Of a stretch of 64,000 nucleotides of DNA, positions 33,120-44,334 are shown one piece after another. The DNA is taken from contig NZ_RWKI01000007.1 in the NCBI RefSeq assembly GCF_003984645.1, positions 124,001 to 188,000 on the forward strand, given 5' to 3'. How positions within the stretch are numbered: the first letter of the stretch is position 1; the number at the start of each line of letters is the position of its first letter. Under the pieces are notes generated by a model that saw only the letters and a list, made by a program, of their open reading frames with translations, did not search any database and was not told the origin of the DNA. A program made the position numbers and the translations under genes. This stretch comes from Variovorax sp. MHTC-1. Lineage in GTDB: Bacteria > Pseudomonadota > Gammaproteobacteria > Burkholderiales > Burkholderiaceae_C.

Positions 33120-33560
33120 TCAGGCGCCGCTTGCCGCGACCCTCGGCGCAGGCTCGGCCTGGTTGTCGACGCACTTCGGCTCGACGAACTGGGACGCCTG
33201 GCGCAGCGCTTCGCGCAGCTGCTCGAGGCTGAAGGGCTTGCACAGCCAGACGGCGCCGTGCAGAGGGCGATCCGGCGCCTTGCTGCCCGTGGCAAAAATG
33301 ATCGGCAGCTTGCAGCGGGCCTGCAGCTTGCCGGCTAATTCCAAGCCCGACAAGGCCGGCAGGCCGACGTCGACCATCAGCACGTCGAAAGCGCCTTCGA
33401 AGAAGCGGACGAGGGCGCCTTCGGCGCTTCGGACACCGGTCGCCCAGTGGCCCAGAAGCTCCAGTGCTTCGAGCGCGGCTTCCAGCACATCCGGATCGTC
33501 TTCGACCACCAGCACCCGCAAGCTGCAAGCGTTCGACGGGCATGCTGTTGAGGAGGCCAT
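33120..33560 (-). CDS. stand-alone response regulator receiver protein
   Basis: A 146-residue single REC domain with no output domain. The acidic pocket is VEDD (Asp21-Asp22), the phosphoacceptor is Asp64 in VLMVDVGLPALSG, the switch residue is in FATGSK and the conserved Lys108 is in LCKPF. Such proteins relay phosphate or act through protein contacts. No histidine kinase gene is nearby, so its partner is unknown. It ends with a short unordered tail. Confidence 0.9.
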   Translation of the reverse strand: MASSTACPSNACSLRVLVVEDDPDVLEAALEALELLGHWATGVRSAEGALVRFFEGAFDVLMVDVGLPALSGLELAGKLQARCKLPIIFATGSKAPDRPLHGAVWLCKPFSLEQLREALRQASQFVEPKCVDNQAEPAPRVAASGA

Positions 33561-33647
33561 CTGCGATCTCTCCGGACGTTGGGATCGGGAGCATCGGCTT
33601 GCGCCAACCGGTCGGGTGTAGGAACGAGCCGCATTCAGTTGCCCGCT

Positions 33648-34742
33648 TCATCTAGCTGCGGATACAGGGCGAAACACGTGCGCGAGTTCGTAGGGCGGCG
33701 TGGACTCCAGCTGGTCGTAGCGGCACGCGCGCGGCGGCTTGTCGAAGCGCCAGCGCAGGAACATGGTGGCGTGTCGGAAGCGGTCGCGTTGCAGATGGTC
33801 GTACTTGATTTCGCACACGCGCTCGATGCGCAGCGGCTCCCATGAGAGATTCTTGCCCGCGCTCCAGCGGCTTCGCGCGCCGGGCATGCGCTGCGCATCG
33901 TTCTGCCCCTCGGCGTGCTCCCATCCGGCCCAGGGATGACCGTCGAGCGCGTGCTCGCGCAGCGGCTCGAGTTCGCGCGCGAGCGTTTTCCGCGTTGCCA
34001 TGTCGAAGGACGAAGTCATGCCCACGTGGTGCAGAACGTCGCGTTCGTCGTAGAGGCCCAGCAGCAGCGAACCCACGGCGTCACGCCCGCTCTTGTGCCA
34101 TCGAAAGCCTGCCACCACGCAGTCGGCGGTGCGTACATGCTTCACTTTCAGCATCGCGCGCTTGCCTGGAAGGTAGGGCTGGTCGATCGGCTTGGCGATC
34201 ACGCCGTCGAGCCCGGCACCTTCGAAATCCTGCAGCCATCGCAGCGCGAGGCTTCGGTCGATGGTCATGGGCGTCAGATGCAGCGGCGGCTCGGCCGTCG
34301 CCAGCAGAGCCTCGAGCAGCAGGCGGCGCTCGCCCTGCGGATGCGACATGAGCTCGCGCCCCTCTAGCGCCAGCAGATCGAAGGCGACGAAGGAGGCCGG
34401 CGTTTCATTTGCCAAGCGCGCGATCCTCGATGCGGCCGGGTGCACGCGCTGTTGAAGCGCATCGAAGTCCAGCCCGCCCGGCGTGGCGATGACGATCTCG
34501 CCGTCGAGCATGCAGCCCGTGGGCAAGTGCTCGAGGAACACCTCGTGCAGATCGGGAAAGTAGCGATCGAGGGACTTGCCGTCGCGGCTCTGGATCAGGA
34601 CCTCGCGCGCATTTCGGAAGATGAGCGCGCGGAACCCGTCCCACTTGGGTTCGAACAGGAAGTCGCCGCCGGCTGGCAGCTCTTGCGCCACCTTGGCGAG
34701 CATGGGCTCGATCGGGCACGGCAGCAGGTCGGTGGAAGCCAT
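33648..34742 (-). CDS. ATP-dependent DNA ligase (LigC-like)
   Basis: A 364-residue ligase. Motif I is KWDGFRAL with nucleophile Lys33, followed by SRDGKSL, MLDGEIV, FVAFDLLAL, GVIAKPIDQPYLPGKR and MLKVKHVRTADCVVAGF, which are the nucleotidyltransferase motifs. An OB-fold domain takes up the rest. It joins nicks using ATP, and the size and composition match monofunctional LigC enzymes. No Ku or LigD partner is in the window. The start ATG is at 34742, 87 bases from the divergent exonuclease III gene. Confidence 0.9.
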   Translation of the reverse strand: MASTDLLPCPIEPMLAKVAQELPAGGDFLFEPKWDGFRALIFRNAREVLIQSRDGKSLDRYFPDLHEVFLEHLPTGCMLDGEIVIATPGGLDFDALQQRVHPAASRIARLANETPASFVAFDLLALEGRELMSHPQGERRLLLEALLATAEPPLHLTPMTIDRSLALRWLQDFEGAGLDGVIAKPIDQPYLPGKRAMLKVKHVRTADCVVAGFRWHKSGRDAVGSLLLGLYDERDVLHHVGMTSSFDMATRKTLARELEPLREHALDGHPWAGWEHAEGQNDAQRMPGARSRWSAGKNLSWEPLRIERVCEIKYDHLQRDRFRHATMFLRWRFDKPPRACRYDQLESTPPYELAHVFRPVSAAR

Positions 34743-34829
34743 GATCGCAGCACAGCATGTTCTCCGACGCCGCCGGTGACGGCTTGCACGTCATGATGCT
34801 GACGTCATTTTTCCCGTAATGCATGCGCC

Positions 34830-35618
34830 ATGAAGATCGCGACCTTCAACGTCAACGGTGTCAACAGCCGGCTCCCGCGCCTGCTCGAATGGCTGGCCGA
34901 GTCGAAGCCGGACGTGGCCTGCCTGCAGGAACTCAAGTCGCCCGACCGAACTTTTCCGGCGGCTGCGATTCGCGAAGCCGGCTACGGCGTGGTGTTCCAT
35001 GGCCAGAGCTCGTGGAACGGCGTGGCGATCCTTGCACGCGGCAGGGAACCGATCGAAACGGGCCGCGGCCTGGACGGCAACTCCGAAGACAGCCAGAGCC
35101 GCTATCTCGAAGCCGTGGTCGGCGGGATCGTCGTCGGCTGTCTCTACCTGCCCAACGGCAATCCGCAGCCGGGCCCCAAGTTCGACTACAAGCTCGAATG
35201 GTTCGCGCGCCTCGAGGCCCATGCGCGCAAGCTCTACGACTGCGGGCTCCCGGTGGTGCTGGCGGGCGACTTCAACGTGGTGCCGACGGACGCCGACATC
35301 TACAACCCAGCGTCGTGGCGCGACGATGCGCTGCTGCAGCCGGAGGCCCGCGCCGCCTTCGCGCGCGTCTTGGAGCAGGGCTGGGCCGACGCCATCCGCG
35401 CGCGACATCCGAACGAGGCGATCTACACCTACTGGGACTACTGGCGCAACCGCTGGCCGCGCAACGCGGGCCTGCGCATCGACCACCTGCTGCTGAACGC
35501 CGAGCTTGCGCCACTGCTGATCGATGCGAACGTGGACCGCGAGGTGCGCGGCCGGCCGGGCGCAAGCGACCATGCGCCGGTCTGGATCACGCTCGACCTG
35601 CCCCAAGTTCTGAACTGA
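34830..35618 (+). CDS. xth: exodeoxyribonuclease III
   Basis: A 262-residue AP endonuclease/3'-5' exonuclease of the Xth family, acting in base-excision repair. The EEP core is complete: MKIATFNVNGVNSR, the metal-binding Glu35 in CLQELKSPD, AGDFNVVPTDADIYNP, and the closing WPRNAGLRIDHLL and GASDHAPVW with the catalytic His. It is divergent from the DNA ligase gene, a sensible pairing for repair. The gap between them holds a TGACGTCA palindrome (34800-34807). Confidence 0.95.
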   Translation: MKIATFNVNGVNSRLPRLLEWLAESKPDVACLQELKSPDRTFPAAAIREAGYGVVFHGQSSWNGVAILARGREPIETGRGLDGNSEDSQSRYLEAVVGGIVVGCLYLPNGNPQPGPKFDYKLEWFARLEAHARKLYDCGLPVVLAGDFNVVPTDADIYNPASWRDDALLQPEARAAFARVLEQGWADAIRARHPNEAIYTYWDYWRNRWPRNAGLRIDHLLLNAELAPLLIDANVDREVRGRPGASDHAPVWITLDLPQVLN

Positions 35619-35634
35619 TCCGCTGGAACCCCTC

Positions 35635-36135
35635 ATGAAACTGCTCTCGCGCCTCTATGCCACGGTCCATGCCTTCATGGCCTTGCTGTTCGCCTGCGCA
35701 GCGCTGGCGCTCATCGCCATCTCCGGTCGTGCCGGCTGGCTTGCGATCCGCGGCGGCTTCGACCGGGCCGCGGCGGAGGCGATCATCGAAGCCGTCGGGC
35801 TGCTGGCGGCCGGGGTGGTTGCGCTGCAGATCTCGCAGACCATTGCCGAGGAAGAGGTCATCCGCGATGCGCAGATCGGCGCGCCGACCCGCGTGCGCCG
35901 CTTCCTCTCGCGCTTCATGGTGGTCATCGTGGTGGCGGTCGCCGTCGAAGGACTGGTCGCCACCTTCAGGGCGCACGACGATCCGGCGCAACTGCTCTAT
36001 GCCGCGGGCATCCTGAGCGCCATTGCGCTCCTGCGCGTCGGCTGGGGCACGTTCGTCCGCCTCAACCGCTATGCCGAAGAGCTGGAACCCGAGGCAATGG
36101 CCGAGGCCAAGCGCGAAGACAAGAAGCTGAAGTGA
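35635..36135 (+). CDS. hypothetical membrane protein
   Basis: A 166-residue inner-membrane protein with about four hydrophobic helices (residues about 10-30, 47-64, 92-108 and 119-136) and a charged, Lys/Glu-rich C-terminal tail. No conserved family motif was recognised. It begins 16 bases after xth and is probably co-transcribed with it. It converges on the helicase gene with a 7-base gap. Confidence 0.7.
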   Translation: MKLLSRLYATVHAFMALLFACAALALIAISGRAGWLAIRGGFDRAAAEAIIEAVGLLAAGVVALQISQTIAEEEVIRDAQIGAPTRVRRFLSRFMVVIVVAVAVEGLVATFRAHDDPAQLLYAAGILSAIALLRVGWGTFVRLNRYAEELEPEAMAEAKREDKKLK

Positions 36136-36142
36136 GGCGCCT

Positions 36143-39100
36143 TCAGGTCGAGCTTTCCGCCGCCCGATGCGTGGAGCGCAGCGCCGGCGACAACGAAAGC
36201 TCACGCCGCGCCGCGTTCTCTTCCGCCGCGCTCATGGGCACCAGGATCTCGATCTGGTCCGCGACGCTGGTCGCGATCGGAACGCCATCGCGGTACAGCA
36301 CGCGTGAGCCGGCGACCCGCGGAATCCTGGTGCCCGGGACGACCGTGCCGAGCAGGTTGGCGGGATCCGAGGCCGACAAGCAGACCAGGCTCTCGTCGGG
36401 CGGGCGGCGCCGCATCTGGCGCATGAGTCCGATGGCCTCGGGCAGTGCGAACTGCTCGCCGGACAGGCCTGCGATGAAGCGGCCGCCGCGGATCTCGCCG
36501 CGGGCTTCGAGCCGGCGGTAGGTGCGCACCAGGTCGCGCCACGGCGGCAGCCAGGCGGCCTCGCGTTCGAGCACGCTCCAGCACACCACGCCATAGCGGC
36601 GCAGCAGCACGCGCGCAACCTGTTCGATCGATTCGGGCGCGTGACTGCGTGGCGTCTCTTCGGCCCTTGCAGAGCCCGGTTGCCGCGTCAACAGCCAGCG
36701 GCCCGCGTCCTCGATGCCGAACAGCGCGGCGCGGCGCCGGCGCTGCTGCTGCGCGTGCGTCGACGAACGCTTCGAGGCCGGCACCAGCAGGGCACGCAGG
36801 CCGGCATAGCTGTCGCAGCGCACGCGGCCGCGCGCGACAAGTTCGCTCAACGCATCTTCCAGCTCGGTGCCGAGCATGCGCGCGCCCTCGGCGATCTCGT
36901 CGAAGAAAGACGCGCCGTTGGCCCCCAGCCAGGCGGCCACGCGTTGCGCGCGCGAACCCAGTCCCGGGTCGTCGACCGGCGCCGGCGCGAGCCCGTTCCA
37001 GAGCGCTGCGCTGCGCCGCGGCAGCAGGAGGATCGGCGTGGCGCGCAGCGACTGGCCGGCACCGCCCGCCCCGCGGCCCTCGTTGGCGGACGGCCGCAGC
37101 CGCGTCCACAGCACACGCCCTGCCGTGCACAGGTCGTCGAGCCAGGCGCTGGCGTAGTCGTTGACGCGCGCCGGCAGCAGCTCGGCCTCCCACAGCGCGG
37201 CCGGCGCTTCGTAGCCTTCCAGCTGGGCCAGCACACCGGCCAGGGCTTCCGGGCCGCTGACACGGGCGGCCGCACCGACGTGCTGCCATTCGAAAAGGAA
37301 GCGCGCGAAGTCGCGCGGCTCGACCGGTTCGATCTCGCGCCGCAGTCGCTTGAGCGTGTAGCGGTGGATGCGTGCCAGCAGATGCCGCTCGCACCACTCG
37401 GGGCTGTCGGCCTGGGGCGTGAAGCGCCCTTGCAATACCTGGCCTTCGCTCTGCAAGTCTAGCAGCGCGGCTTCGACATCGGAGAGCGGCAGCCGCAGCT
37501 GCTGCGCCAGTTCGTTCGCCGAGACCGGGCCCAGGCCGGCCAGGCGCGATTGCAGCAGCTCGCGCAGCAGCTCGTCGCGGCTCCCGGAGGCCTGCGCATA
37601 TTCGGCCGGTGCCTCGATGAGCGGCTGCATCGCGGCGCCGGGATAGAGCGCCCGGGCCAGCGCCAAGCGTTCTGCCGCGACCCACAGGCCCGGCGACAGG
37701 CGCGTCGCGCGGCCTGTTGCGGCGAGCGCCTCCAGCCATGTCTTCCAGTTGGCATCGCGGGCCACGTCTTCGTCGTTGACCACGCCGAGCCCGCTCAGCG
37801 CTTCGTGCATCTCGTCGGGACTGCGAGGGCCGGGCCAGGCTTCCTCGCGCACGCTGTCGATGGCCTCCGGGTCGAGCCGGCCCATGTCGTCGGCGCTCTC
37901 CGGATCGGTGTAGCGCCGGCTTTGCACGGCCTGTGTGCGGCGCTCTTCCAGCGGCGCATCGTCGAGGTAGGCGTAGGGCCGCGCGTTCAGCACTTCCGCG
38001 GCGAGCGGCGAGGGCGCGGGAAGATCGCGCGCGTCGACCGTCACTTCGCCCGCCTCGATGCGACGCAGCAAGCGCAGCCAGCCGTCGGCATCCATGGCCT
38101 CGTGCAGGCAGTCGTCCAAGGTCTGCGCGACCAGCGGGTGGTCGGGAATCTCGCGTTCGCCCGCGAGGTTCTCGGCACAGGCGACCTGGTCCGGGAACAC
38201 GGACGCCAGCAGGTCTTCGGACTTCATGCGCTGCAGCTGCGGCGCCACCTTGCGCCCGCCGATGAAGCGCGGCAGCGCGAGCGCGGTGGTCGCGTTCCAG
38301 CGCCAGCGCACGCCGAAGAGCGGCGCGTCCAGCAGCGCCTGCACCAGCACGTCCAGCGCCGTGGCCGAATGCAGGTAGCGGGCCACCTCCGGCAGCGGGA
38401 AGCTGTGGCTGGTGGACAGCGAGAGCACGATCGCATCCTCGGTGGCCGCGGCCTGCAGCTCGAAGTTGAACTTGCGGCAGAAGCGCTTGCGCAGGGCCAG
38501 GCCCCACGCGCGGTTGAGACGGCTTCCATACGGCGAATGGATGACCAGCTGCATGCCGCCCGATTCGTCGAAGAAGCGCTCGATCACGATTCGGTCCTGC
38601 GTCGGCACCGCGCCCAGCGCGGCCACGGTGCGCGCGAGGTGATCGACGATCTGGCGTGCGGCTTCCTCGTGCAGTCCCATGTCGCGCGCCAGCCGGCGCA
38701 CCGCGGCCTCGGTGCCCTTCGCGGCGATGTGCTGACCGACTTCCTCGCGCAGCCGTGAGACGCCGAAGGAGAGCTCATCGCTGCGCCCCGGCGCCTCGCC
38801 GAGCCAGAATGGGATATTGGGCGCCGCGCCATGCGCATCTTCCACGCGCACGCGGCCCGGCTCGATGCGCAGGATGCGGTAGCTGGTGTTGCCGAGCTGG
38901 AACACGTCGCCGGCCAGGCTCTCGACTGCGAAATCCTCGTTCACCGTGCCGATCTTGTGGGCTTGCGGTTCGAGCACCACGCTGTAGTCGCCCGTCTCGG
39001 GAATGGTGCCGCCCGAGGTGAGGGCGGTCAGGCGCGCACCCTTGCGTTCGCGCAGGCGGTGATGGACCGCGTCGCGATGCACATAGCCGGCGCGCGGTCC

Positions 39101-40513
39101 GTTGCGGGTGGCGAAGCCTTCGGACAGCATGCGCACCACGGCGGCGTAGTCTTCGCGCTTCAGCTGCGCATAGGGCCAGGCGCGGCGCAGCAGCGCAAAC
39201 AATTCATCCTCGTCCCATTCGCGGCTCGCGGTCTCGGCCACGATCTGCTGCGCCAGCACATCGAGCGGCGCATGCAGCACGTGCAAGGCATCGAGCTCGC
39301 CGCGGCGGATGCAGTCGAGCAGGGCCGCGCACTCGACCAGCTCGTCGCGCGACTGCGGAAACAGTCGCGCCTTCGGCGTGCCGCCTACCGCGTGGCCCGA
39401 GCGCCCTGCGCGCTGCAGAAAGGTGGCGATCGACCGGGGCGAACCCAGCTGGCACACCAGGTCGACATCGCCGATGTCCAGGCCCAGCTCCAGCGAGGCG
39501 GTCGCCACCAGCACCTTGAGCTCGCCGCGCTTGAGGCGCTGCTCCGCGTCGAGGCGCGCCTCCTTCGCGAGGCTGCCGTGATGGGCCGCCACCGCTTCCT
39601 TGCCGAGGCGCTCGCCCAGATGCCGCGCCGCACGCTCGGCCATGCGCCGGGTGTTGACGAAGACCAGCGTCGTCCTGTGCAGGTGCACCAGCTCGGCGAC
39701 GCGCGAATAGACCTGTTCCCACTGCTCGTTCGACATCACCGCGCCGAGCGGAACCGGCGGCAGTTCGAGCGCGAGATCGCGCTCCTTGGCGTAGCCGATA
39801 TCGACGATCTCGCAATGCGCGACGCCATCGGTCACCGCACCGGCACCCACCAGGAAACGCGCGACCTCGTCGATCGGCTTCTGCGTGGCGGACAGGCCGA
39901 TGCGCGTCAGCGGCTTTTCGCAGAGCGATTGCAGCCTTTCGAGCGACAACGACAGATGGCTGCCGCGCTTGCTGGCCGCGATCGCATGGATCTCGTCCAC
40001 GATCACGGTGCGCACGGTCGACAGCATCTTGCGGCCCGATGCCGAGCCCAGCAGCACGTACAGCGACTCCGGCGTGGTGACGAGGATGTGCGGCGGCTTG
40101 CGCAGGTTCTGCTGGCGATCTCTAGGCGCCGTATCGCCGGTGCGCACGGCGCTGCGGATGTCGACGTCCGGCAGGCCCAGCGCGGCCAGCTCGGCGCGGA
40201 TGCCCGCCAGCGGCGTCTCCAGGTTCAGGTGAATGTCGTTGGACAGCGCCTTCAACGGCGAGACGTAGACCACCGTGGTTTCGTCGGCAAGCCCCTCGGG
40301 CTTCAGGCCCTGGCGAACCAGCCCATCCAGCGCGGCAAGGAAGGCCGTCAGGGTCTTGCCCGACCCGGTCGGCGCGGCGACCAGGGTGTGGCGGCCCGCG
40401 CGGATCGCAGGCCACGCCGCCGCCTGCGCCTCGGTGGGCGCAGCGAAGCTGCGGCTGAACCAGCCGCCGACGGCGGGGTGGAAGGGGTTGAGGGACACGG
40501 GCAGACCGAACAT
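36143..40513 (-). CDS. lhr: Lhr-type DEAD/DEAH-box helicase
   Basis: A 1,456-residue superfamily 2 helicase. The core motifs lie in the first 420 residues: Walker A APTGSGKT (47-54), [12 protein letters not shown] (173-176), [20 protein letters not shown] and QRAGRSGHA. The Lhr core domain follows, and a long C-terminal extension continues to the end. E. coli Lhr is 1,538 residues, so the length is normal. It unwinds nucleic acid during repair and RNA processing. The ATG at 40513 opens the conserved [13 protein letters not shown] segment. The same frame runs a further 3.4 kb antisense to the next gene and is not coding there. Confidence 0.93.
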   Translation of the reverse strand: MFGLPVSLNPFHPAVGGWFSRSFAAPTEAQAAAWPAIRAGRHTLVAAPTGSGKTLTAFLAALDGLVRQGLKPEGLADETTVVYVSPLKALSNDIHLNLETPLAGIRAELAALGLPDVDIRSAVRTGDTAPRDRQQNLRKPPHILVTTPESLYVLLGSASGRKMLSTVRTVIVDEIHAIAASKRGSHLSLSLERLQSLCEKPLTRIGLSATQKPIDEVARFLVGAGAVTDGVAHCEIVDIGYAKERDLALELPPVPLGAVMSNEQWEQVYSRVAELVHLHRTTLVFVNTRRMAERAARHLGERLGKEAVAAHHGSLAKEARLDAEQRLKRGELKVLVATASLELGLDIGDVDLVCQLGSPRSIATFLQRAGRSGHAVGGTPKARLFPQSRDELVECAALLDCIRRGELDALHVLHAPLDVLAQQIVAETASREWDEDELFALLRRAWPYAQLKREDYAAVVRMLSEGFATRNGPRAGYVHRDAVHHRLRERKGARLTALTSGGTIPETGDYSVVLEPQAHKIGTVNEDFAVESLAGDVFQLGNTSYRILRIEPGRVRVEDAHGAAPNIPFWLGEAPGRSDELSFGVSRLREEVGQHIAAKGTEAAVRRLARDMGLHEEAARQIVDHLARTVAALGAVPTQDRIVIERFFDESGGMQLVIHSPYGSRLNRAWGLALRKRFCRKFNFELQAAATEDAIVLSLSTSHSFPLPEVARYLHSATALDVLVQALLDAPLFGVRWRWNATTALALPRFIGGRKVAPQLQRMKSEDLLASVFPDQVACAENLAGEREIPDHPLVAQTLDDCLHEAMDADGWLRLLRRIEAGEVTVDARDLPAPSPLAAEVLNARPYAYLDDAPLEERRTQAVQSRRYTDPESADDMGRLDPEAIDSVREEAWPGPRSPDEMHEALSGLGVVNDEDVARDANWKTWLEALAATGRATRLSPGLWVAAERLALARALYPGAAMQPLIEAPAEYAQASGSRDELLRELLQSRLAGLGPVSANELAQQLRLPLSDVEAALLDLQSEGQVLQGRFTPQADSPEWCERHLLARIHRYTLKRLRREIEPVEPRDFARFLFEWQHVGAAARVSGPEALAGVLAQLEGYEAPAALWEAELLPARVNDYASAWLDDLCTAGRVLWTRLRPSANEGRGAGGAGQSLRATPILLLPRRSAALWNGLAPAPVDDPGLGSRAQRVAAWLGANGASFFDEIAEGARMLGTELEDALSELVARGRVRCDSYAGLRALLVPASKRSSTHAQQQRRRRAALFGIEDAGRWLLTRQPGSARAEETPRSHAPESIEQVARVLLRRYGVVCWSVLEREAAWLPPWRDLVRTYRRLEARGEIRGGRFIAGLSGEQFALPEAIGLMRQMRRRPPDESLVCLSASDPANLLGTVVPGTRIPRVAGSRVLYRDGVPIATSVADQIEILVPMSAAEENAARRELSLSPALRSTHRAAESST

Positions 40514-40648
40514 CGTAGCGGCCGACGGGGCCGCCTGCCAGTCCTGAGAAATGCGGGCCTTTGTCGCGAATGTCAAGTCAAGAAAAAGGCTCCGCGGCGA
40601 AGCCATGCCGCTGACGCGCGGCAAGACTACTATTTGTTCTTGCGCACC

Positions 40649-43600
40649 ATGAACGACGACATGAAACGCGACCCCGAGCCGGTTTCGGCAACGAGCTACC
40701 GGCTCGCCGACAACCGCAGCGCGCTGCACGGACGGGTGTTCCTGACCGGCACGCAGGCGCTGGTGCGGCTCCTGCTCCTGCAGCGCAAATGGGACGAAGC
40801 GCATGGCCTCGAAACGGCAGGCTTCGTGAGCGGCTACCGCGGCTCGCCGCTCGCCGGCCTGGACGTCGAGCTCTGGCGCGCCAAGGCCGATCTCGAGGCG
40901 CACGACGTCCGCTTCCTGCCCGCAGTCAATGAAGACCTGGCCGCCACGGCGCTGATGGGCACCCAGCAGGTGGGTGCCGATGCAGAGCGCAGCTTCGACG
41001 GCGTCTTCGGCATGTGGTACGGCAAGGGCCCCGGACTCGACCGGGCCGGCGATGCGCTGCGCCATGGCAATGCCGCGGGCACGACGCGCCAGGGCGGCGT
41101 GCTGGTGGTGGTCGGCGACGACCATGCGGCCGTCTCGTCCTCGATTCCGAATGCGAGCGAGCTGTCGCTGATGGGCTGGGGCATGCCGATCGTCCACCCT
41201 GCCTCGGTCGACGAATACGACGCCTTCGGGCTCTGGGGCTGGGCCGCATCGCGGCACGCCGGCCTCTGGGTCGCGTTCAAGGCGATCTCGGAAACGGTGG
41301 AGAGCGGGCGTTCGATCGAGTTGGCGCCGCTGCCCGAGTTCAGCGCGCCCGACGAGCCGCCCGGCGCCGCCGAGGCGCGGGCCTACCGCAGCGACGACTT
41401 CCTGACGCCGGCCATCGAAGTACGCCTGGCCGCGAGGCTGGAGGCGCTGAAGGCCTTCGCGCGGCTGAACCCGATCGATCGGCTGGTGGCGCCGGCGCCC
41501 GATGCGACGGCGGGCATCGTGGTGGTCGGCAAGTCCTTCCATGACCTGATGGAAGTGCTGCAGCGCTCGGGCATCGACGAAGCCGTAATGCAGCGCATCG
41601 GCCTGCGCATCTACAAGCCTGGCCTGTGCTTCCCCCTCGAATCGCAGCGGGCGCAGGATTTCTGCGCCGGCCTGCGCCACGTGCTGGTCATCGAGGAAAA
41701 GGCTTCGGTGGTCGAGCAGCAGCTGAAGGAGCTGGTGTTCAACCAGGCGCTGCGGCCGACCGTGTGCGGCAAGCACGATCTGGCCGGCCGGCCGCTGCTG
41801 ACGTGGGTAGGGCAGCTGGGGCCGGCATCGATCGCCTCGGCCCTGCGCGCCTGGCTCGCATCGATCGAAGACCCTCTCGCCGAGCGCATCGACGCCGGCC
41901 TGTTCGCGAAGCCCGCCCTGCTGTCGAACGAGTCGGACGGCATGCGCCGGCTGCCTTACTTCTGCTCGGGCTGCCCGCACAGCTCGTCGACCAAGGTGCC
42001 GGAAGGAAGCAAGGCCCTTGCCGGCGTCGGCTGCCACTACATGGCGAGCTGGATGGACCGCAGCACCGGCGGCCTCACGCAGATGGGCGGCGAGGGCGCC
42101 GACTGGCTGGGCCATGCGCCCTTCACCGCGATGCCACACATTTTCCAGAACATGGGCGAGGGCACGTATTTCCATTCGGGCTACCTGGCGCTGCGTCAGG
42201 CGATCGCGAGCGGCGCAAATATCACCTACAAGATCCTGTTCAACGACGCCGTCGCGATGACCGGCGGCCAGCCGGTCGACGGCAGCATCTCCGTGCCGCA
42301 GATCTGCACCCAGGTCGCGAGCGAAGGCGCGAAGCGCGTGGTCGTGGTCACCGACAACCCGGAGGCCTACCGCGGCGTGCGGCTCCCGGACGGCGTGAAG
42401 GTGCACCACCGCCGCGACCTGGACGCGGTCCAGCGCGAGCTGCGCGAGATCGCCGGCGTCACGGTGCTGGTCTACGACCAGACCTGCGCGGCGGAAAAGC
42501 GGCGCCGGCGCAAGAAGAAGACCTATCCCGATCCGGCCAAGCGCATGTTCATCAACGCCGCGGTGTGCGAAGGCTGCGGCGATTGCGGCGTGCAGTCCAA
42601 CTGCTTCTCGGTCGCGCCGCTCGAAACCGAGTTCGGGCGCAAGCGGCAGATCGAGCAATCGAGTTGCAACAAGGACTATTCCTGCGCCGAAGGCTTCTGC
42701 CCGAGCTTCGTAACCGTGCTCGGCGGCGAGGTACGCAAGAGCAGCACCGCCCTGTCGCCCGCGCCGGACCTGCATGCGCTCGCCGGGGCGCTGCCGCTGC
42801 CCGTGCTGCCGGAGGCCGACAGGCCTTTCGACATGCTGGTCGCCGGCGTCGGCGGTACGGGCGTGATCACCGTCGGCGCGCTGGTCACGATGGCGGCGCA
42901 CCTGGAGGGCAAGGGCGCCTCCGTGCTGGACTTCACCGCGCTGGCGCAGAAGGGCGGCTCGGTGGTGAGCCATATCCGGATCGCGGGCCGGCCGGAGCTC
43001 CTGCATGCGGTGCGAGTTCAGCCGCAGCGCGCGCGCACGCTGATCGTGGCCGACATGGTGGTGGGGGCGCAGCCGGACGTCCTGGGCACGGTGAAGGAGG
43101 GCGGCACCCAGGTCATCGTCAACTCCCACCTGCAGACGCTGGCAGAGTTCACGCGTTCGCCGGATCTCCCTTTCCGCCACGAAGCCCTGCTGCAGAAGTT
43201 CCGGGCCGCTGCCGGCGAAGCCCAGGTCCAGGCCCTGGATGCGCACGACGCTGCCAAGGCCCTGCTCGGCGATGCGATCGGCGCCAACATGCTGCTGCTC
43301 GGCTTTGCCTGGCAGCGCGGCGGCGTGCCGATCGGGCTCGATGCGCTGACGCGGGCCGTCGAACTCAACGGGGTCGCCGTCGAGGCCAACAAGAAGGCCT
43401 TTGCTGCCGGGCGCCTGGCGGCACACGATCCGGCCTGGAAGGCGAAGCTGTCGGGCCGCGAAGGGACCGTGGTGCAGCTGATGCGGCCGCAAGGCCTGGA
43501 GAAGCTCATCGAGACCCGCGTGCGCTTTCTCGAGGACTACCAGAGCGCGTCGTACGCGAAGCGCTACCTGGATTTCGTGCGGCGGGTCGAGGCCGCCGAG

Positions 43601-44158
43601 CGCGCGGCCGCGCCCGAGGCCCGGAAGCTGCGCCTGACGGACGCCGTGGCCTGCAACCTCTTCAAGCTCATGGCCTACAAGGACGAGTACGAAGTGGCCC
43701 GCCTGTACGCGCGACCGGAGTTCCTGGCCGATCTGCGCGCGCAATTCGAAGGCGATTTCCGGCTTCAGTTCAATCTCGCGCCGACCTGGTTCGCGAAGCG
43801 GAATGCGCAGGGCGTGCCGACGAAGCGCGCCTACGGCCAATGGATGCTGGCGATGTTCAAGGCGCTCGGCGCGCTGCGCCGGCTGCGCGGCACGCCTTTC
43901 GATCCCTTCGGCTACACGGCAGAACGCAGGCAGGAGCGGCAGCTGATCGCCGAGTACCGCCAACTCGTGGAGCGACTGCTCGAGGGCTTGAGCGCGGATC
44001 GGCTGGCGGACGCGACGCGCATCGCCGGCCTAGCGGAGAAGATCCGCGGCTACGGCCACATCAAGGACGAGAGCATCCGCAGCTACCGGAAGGACCTGGC
44101 TGCGGCGCTGGATGGCGCGCCGCACGGCCGCGCTGCGCCTGCCTTGAGGATGGCCTGA
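40649..44158 (+). CDS. indolepyruvate ferredoxin oxidoreductase, fused alpha-gamma type
   Basis: A 1,169-residue single-chain 2-oxoacid:ferredoxin oxidoreductase that decarboxylates arylpyruvates to aryl-CoA. In order: N-terminal pyrimidine-binding and transketolase-like part ([16 protein letters not shown]), thiamine-diphosphate domain ([26 protein letters not shown]), Fe-S cysteines from Cys640 ([13 protein letters not shown]) with further cysteines at [13 protein letters not shown], then the gamma domain ([15 protein letters not shown]). This fused form is common in aerobic proteobacteria that degrade aromatic amino acids. The start at 40649 is the first ATG leading into the conserved [16 protein letters not shown]. 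Two terminators follow. Confidence 0.92.
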   Translation: MNDDMKRDPEPVSATSYRLADNRSALHGRVFLTGTQALVRLLLLQRKWDEAHGLETAGFVSGYRGSPLAGLDVELWRAKADLEAHDVRFLPAVNEDLAATALMGTQQVGADAERSFDGVFGMWYGKGPGLDRAGDALRHGNAAGTTRQGGVLVVVGDDHAAVSSSIPNASELSLMGWGMPIVHPASVDEYDAFGLWGWAASRHAGLWVAFKAISETVESGRSIELAPLPEFSAPDEPPGAAEARAYRSDDFLTPAIEVRLAARLEALKAFARLNPIDRLVAPAPDATAGIVVVGKSFHDLMEVLQRSGIDEAVMQRIGLRIYKPGLCFPLESQRAQDFCAGLRHVLVIEEKASVVEQQLKELVFNQALRPTVCGKHDLAGRPLLTWVGQLGPASIASALRAWLASIEDPLAERIDAGLFAKPALLSNESDGMRRLPYFCSGCPHSSSTKVPEGSKALAGVGCHYMASWMDRSTGGLTQMGGEGADWLGHAPFTAMPHIFQNMGEGTYFHSGYLALRQAIASGANITYKILFNDAVAMTGGQPVDGSISVPQICTQVASEGAKRVVVVTDNPEAYRGVRLPDGVKVHHRRDLDAVQRELREIAGVTVLVYDQTCAAEKRRRRKKKTYPDPAKRMFINAAVCEGCGDCGVQSNCFSVAPLETEFGRKRQIEQSSCNKDYSCAEGFCPSFVTVLGGEVRKSSTALSPAPDLHALAGALPLPVLPEADRPFDMLVAGVGGTGVITVGALVTMAAHLEGKGASVLDFTALAQKGGSVVSHIRIAGRPELLHAVRVQPQRARTLIVADMVVGAQPDVLGTVKEGGTQVIVNSHLQTLAEFTRSPDLPFRHEALLQKFRAAAGEAQVQALDAHDAAKALLGDAIGANMLLLGFAWQRGGVPIGLDALTRAVELNGVAVEANKKAFAAGRLAAHDPAWKAKLSGREGTVVQLMRPQGLEKLIETRVRFLEDYQSASYAKRYLDFVRRVEAAERAAAPEARKLRLTDAVACNLFKLMAYKDEYEVARLYARPEFLADLRAQFEGDFRLQFNLAPTWFAKRNAQGVPTKRAYGQWMLAMFKALGALRRLRGTPFDPFGYTAERRQERQLIAEYRQLVERLLEGLSADRLADATRIAGLAEKIRGYGHIKDESIRSYRKDLAAALDGAPHGRAAPALRMA

Positions 44159-44170
44159 GCGCGAAATATT

Positions 44171-44220
44171 CCGCAGGCGCGCGGCCGAACCGGCCGCCGC
44201 CATCGATGCCTGCGGTTTTT
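44171..44220 (+). terminator. first terminator-like hairpin after the oxidoreductase
   Basis: Outer stem CCGCAGGC / GCCTGCGG (44171-44178 with 44208-44215) enclosing an inner stem GCGGCCG-aac-CGGCCGC (44181-44197), running into TTTTT. It begins 13 bases after the stop codon. Confidence 0.7.
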
Positions 44221-44303
44221 GCCGAATCCTTCACGCGGCACTCGGGCCGGTTGCGCCGACACTGCGACCAGGTTCTCTGGGGGATTGCTGACCGCAATCA
44301 TTC

Positions 44304-44329
44304 GGCCCGCTTCGTGCGGGCCTTTTTTT
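44304..44329 (+). terminator. second intrinsic terminator
   Basis: Seven-pair stem GGCCCGC / GCGGGCC with the loop TTCGT, followed by TTTTTTT. It lies 5 bases before the 3' end of the convergent phosphatase gene; on the minus strand no T-run follows, so it acts on plus-strand transcripts. Confidence 0.9.
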
Positions 44330-44334
44330 GCCTG

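Noticed and set aside
36143..43963. A single minus-strand open frame of 2,606 codons covering lhr and most of the oxidoreductase gene.
   Set aside because: Only 36143-40513 has helicase motifs. The rest is antisense to well conserved oxidoreductase codons and reads as a low-complexity, His/Arg/Gln-rich shadow, as expected in high-GC DNA.
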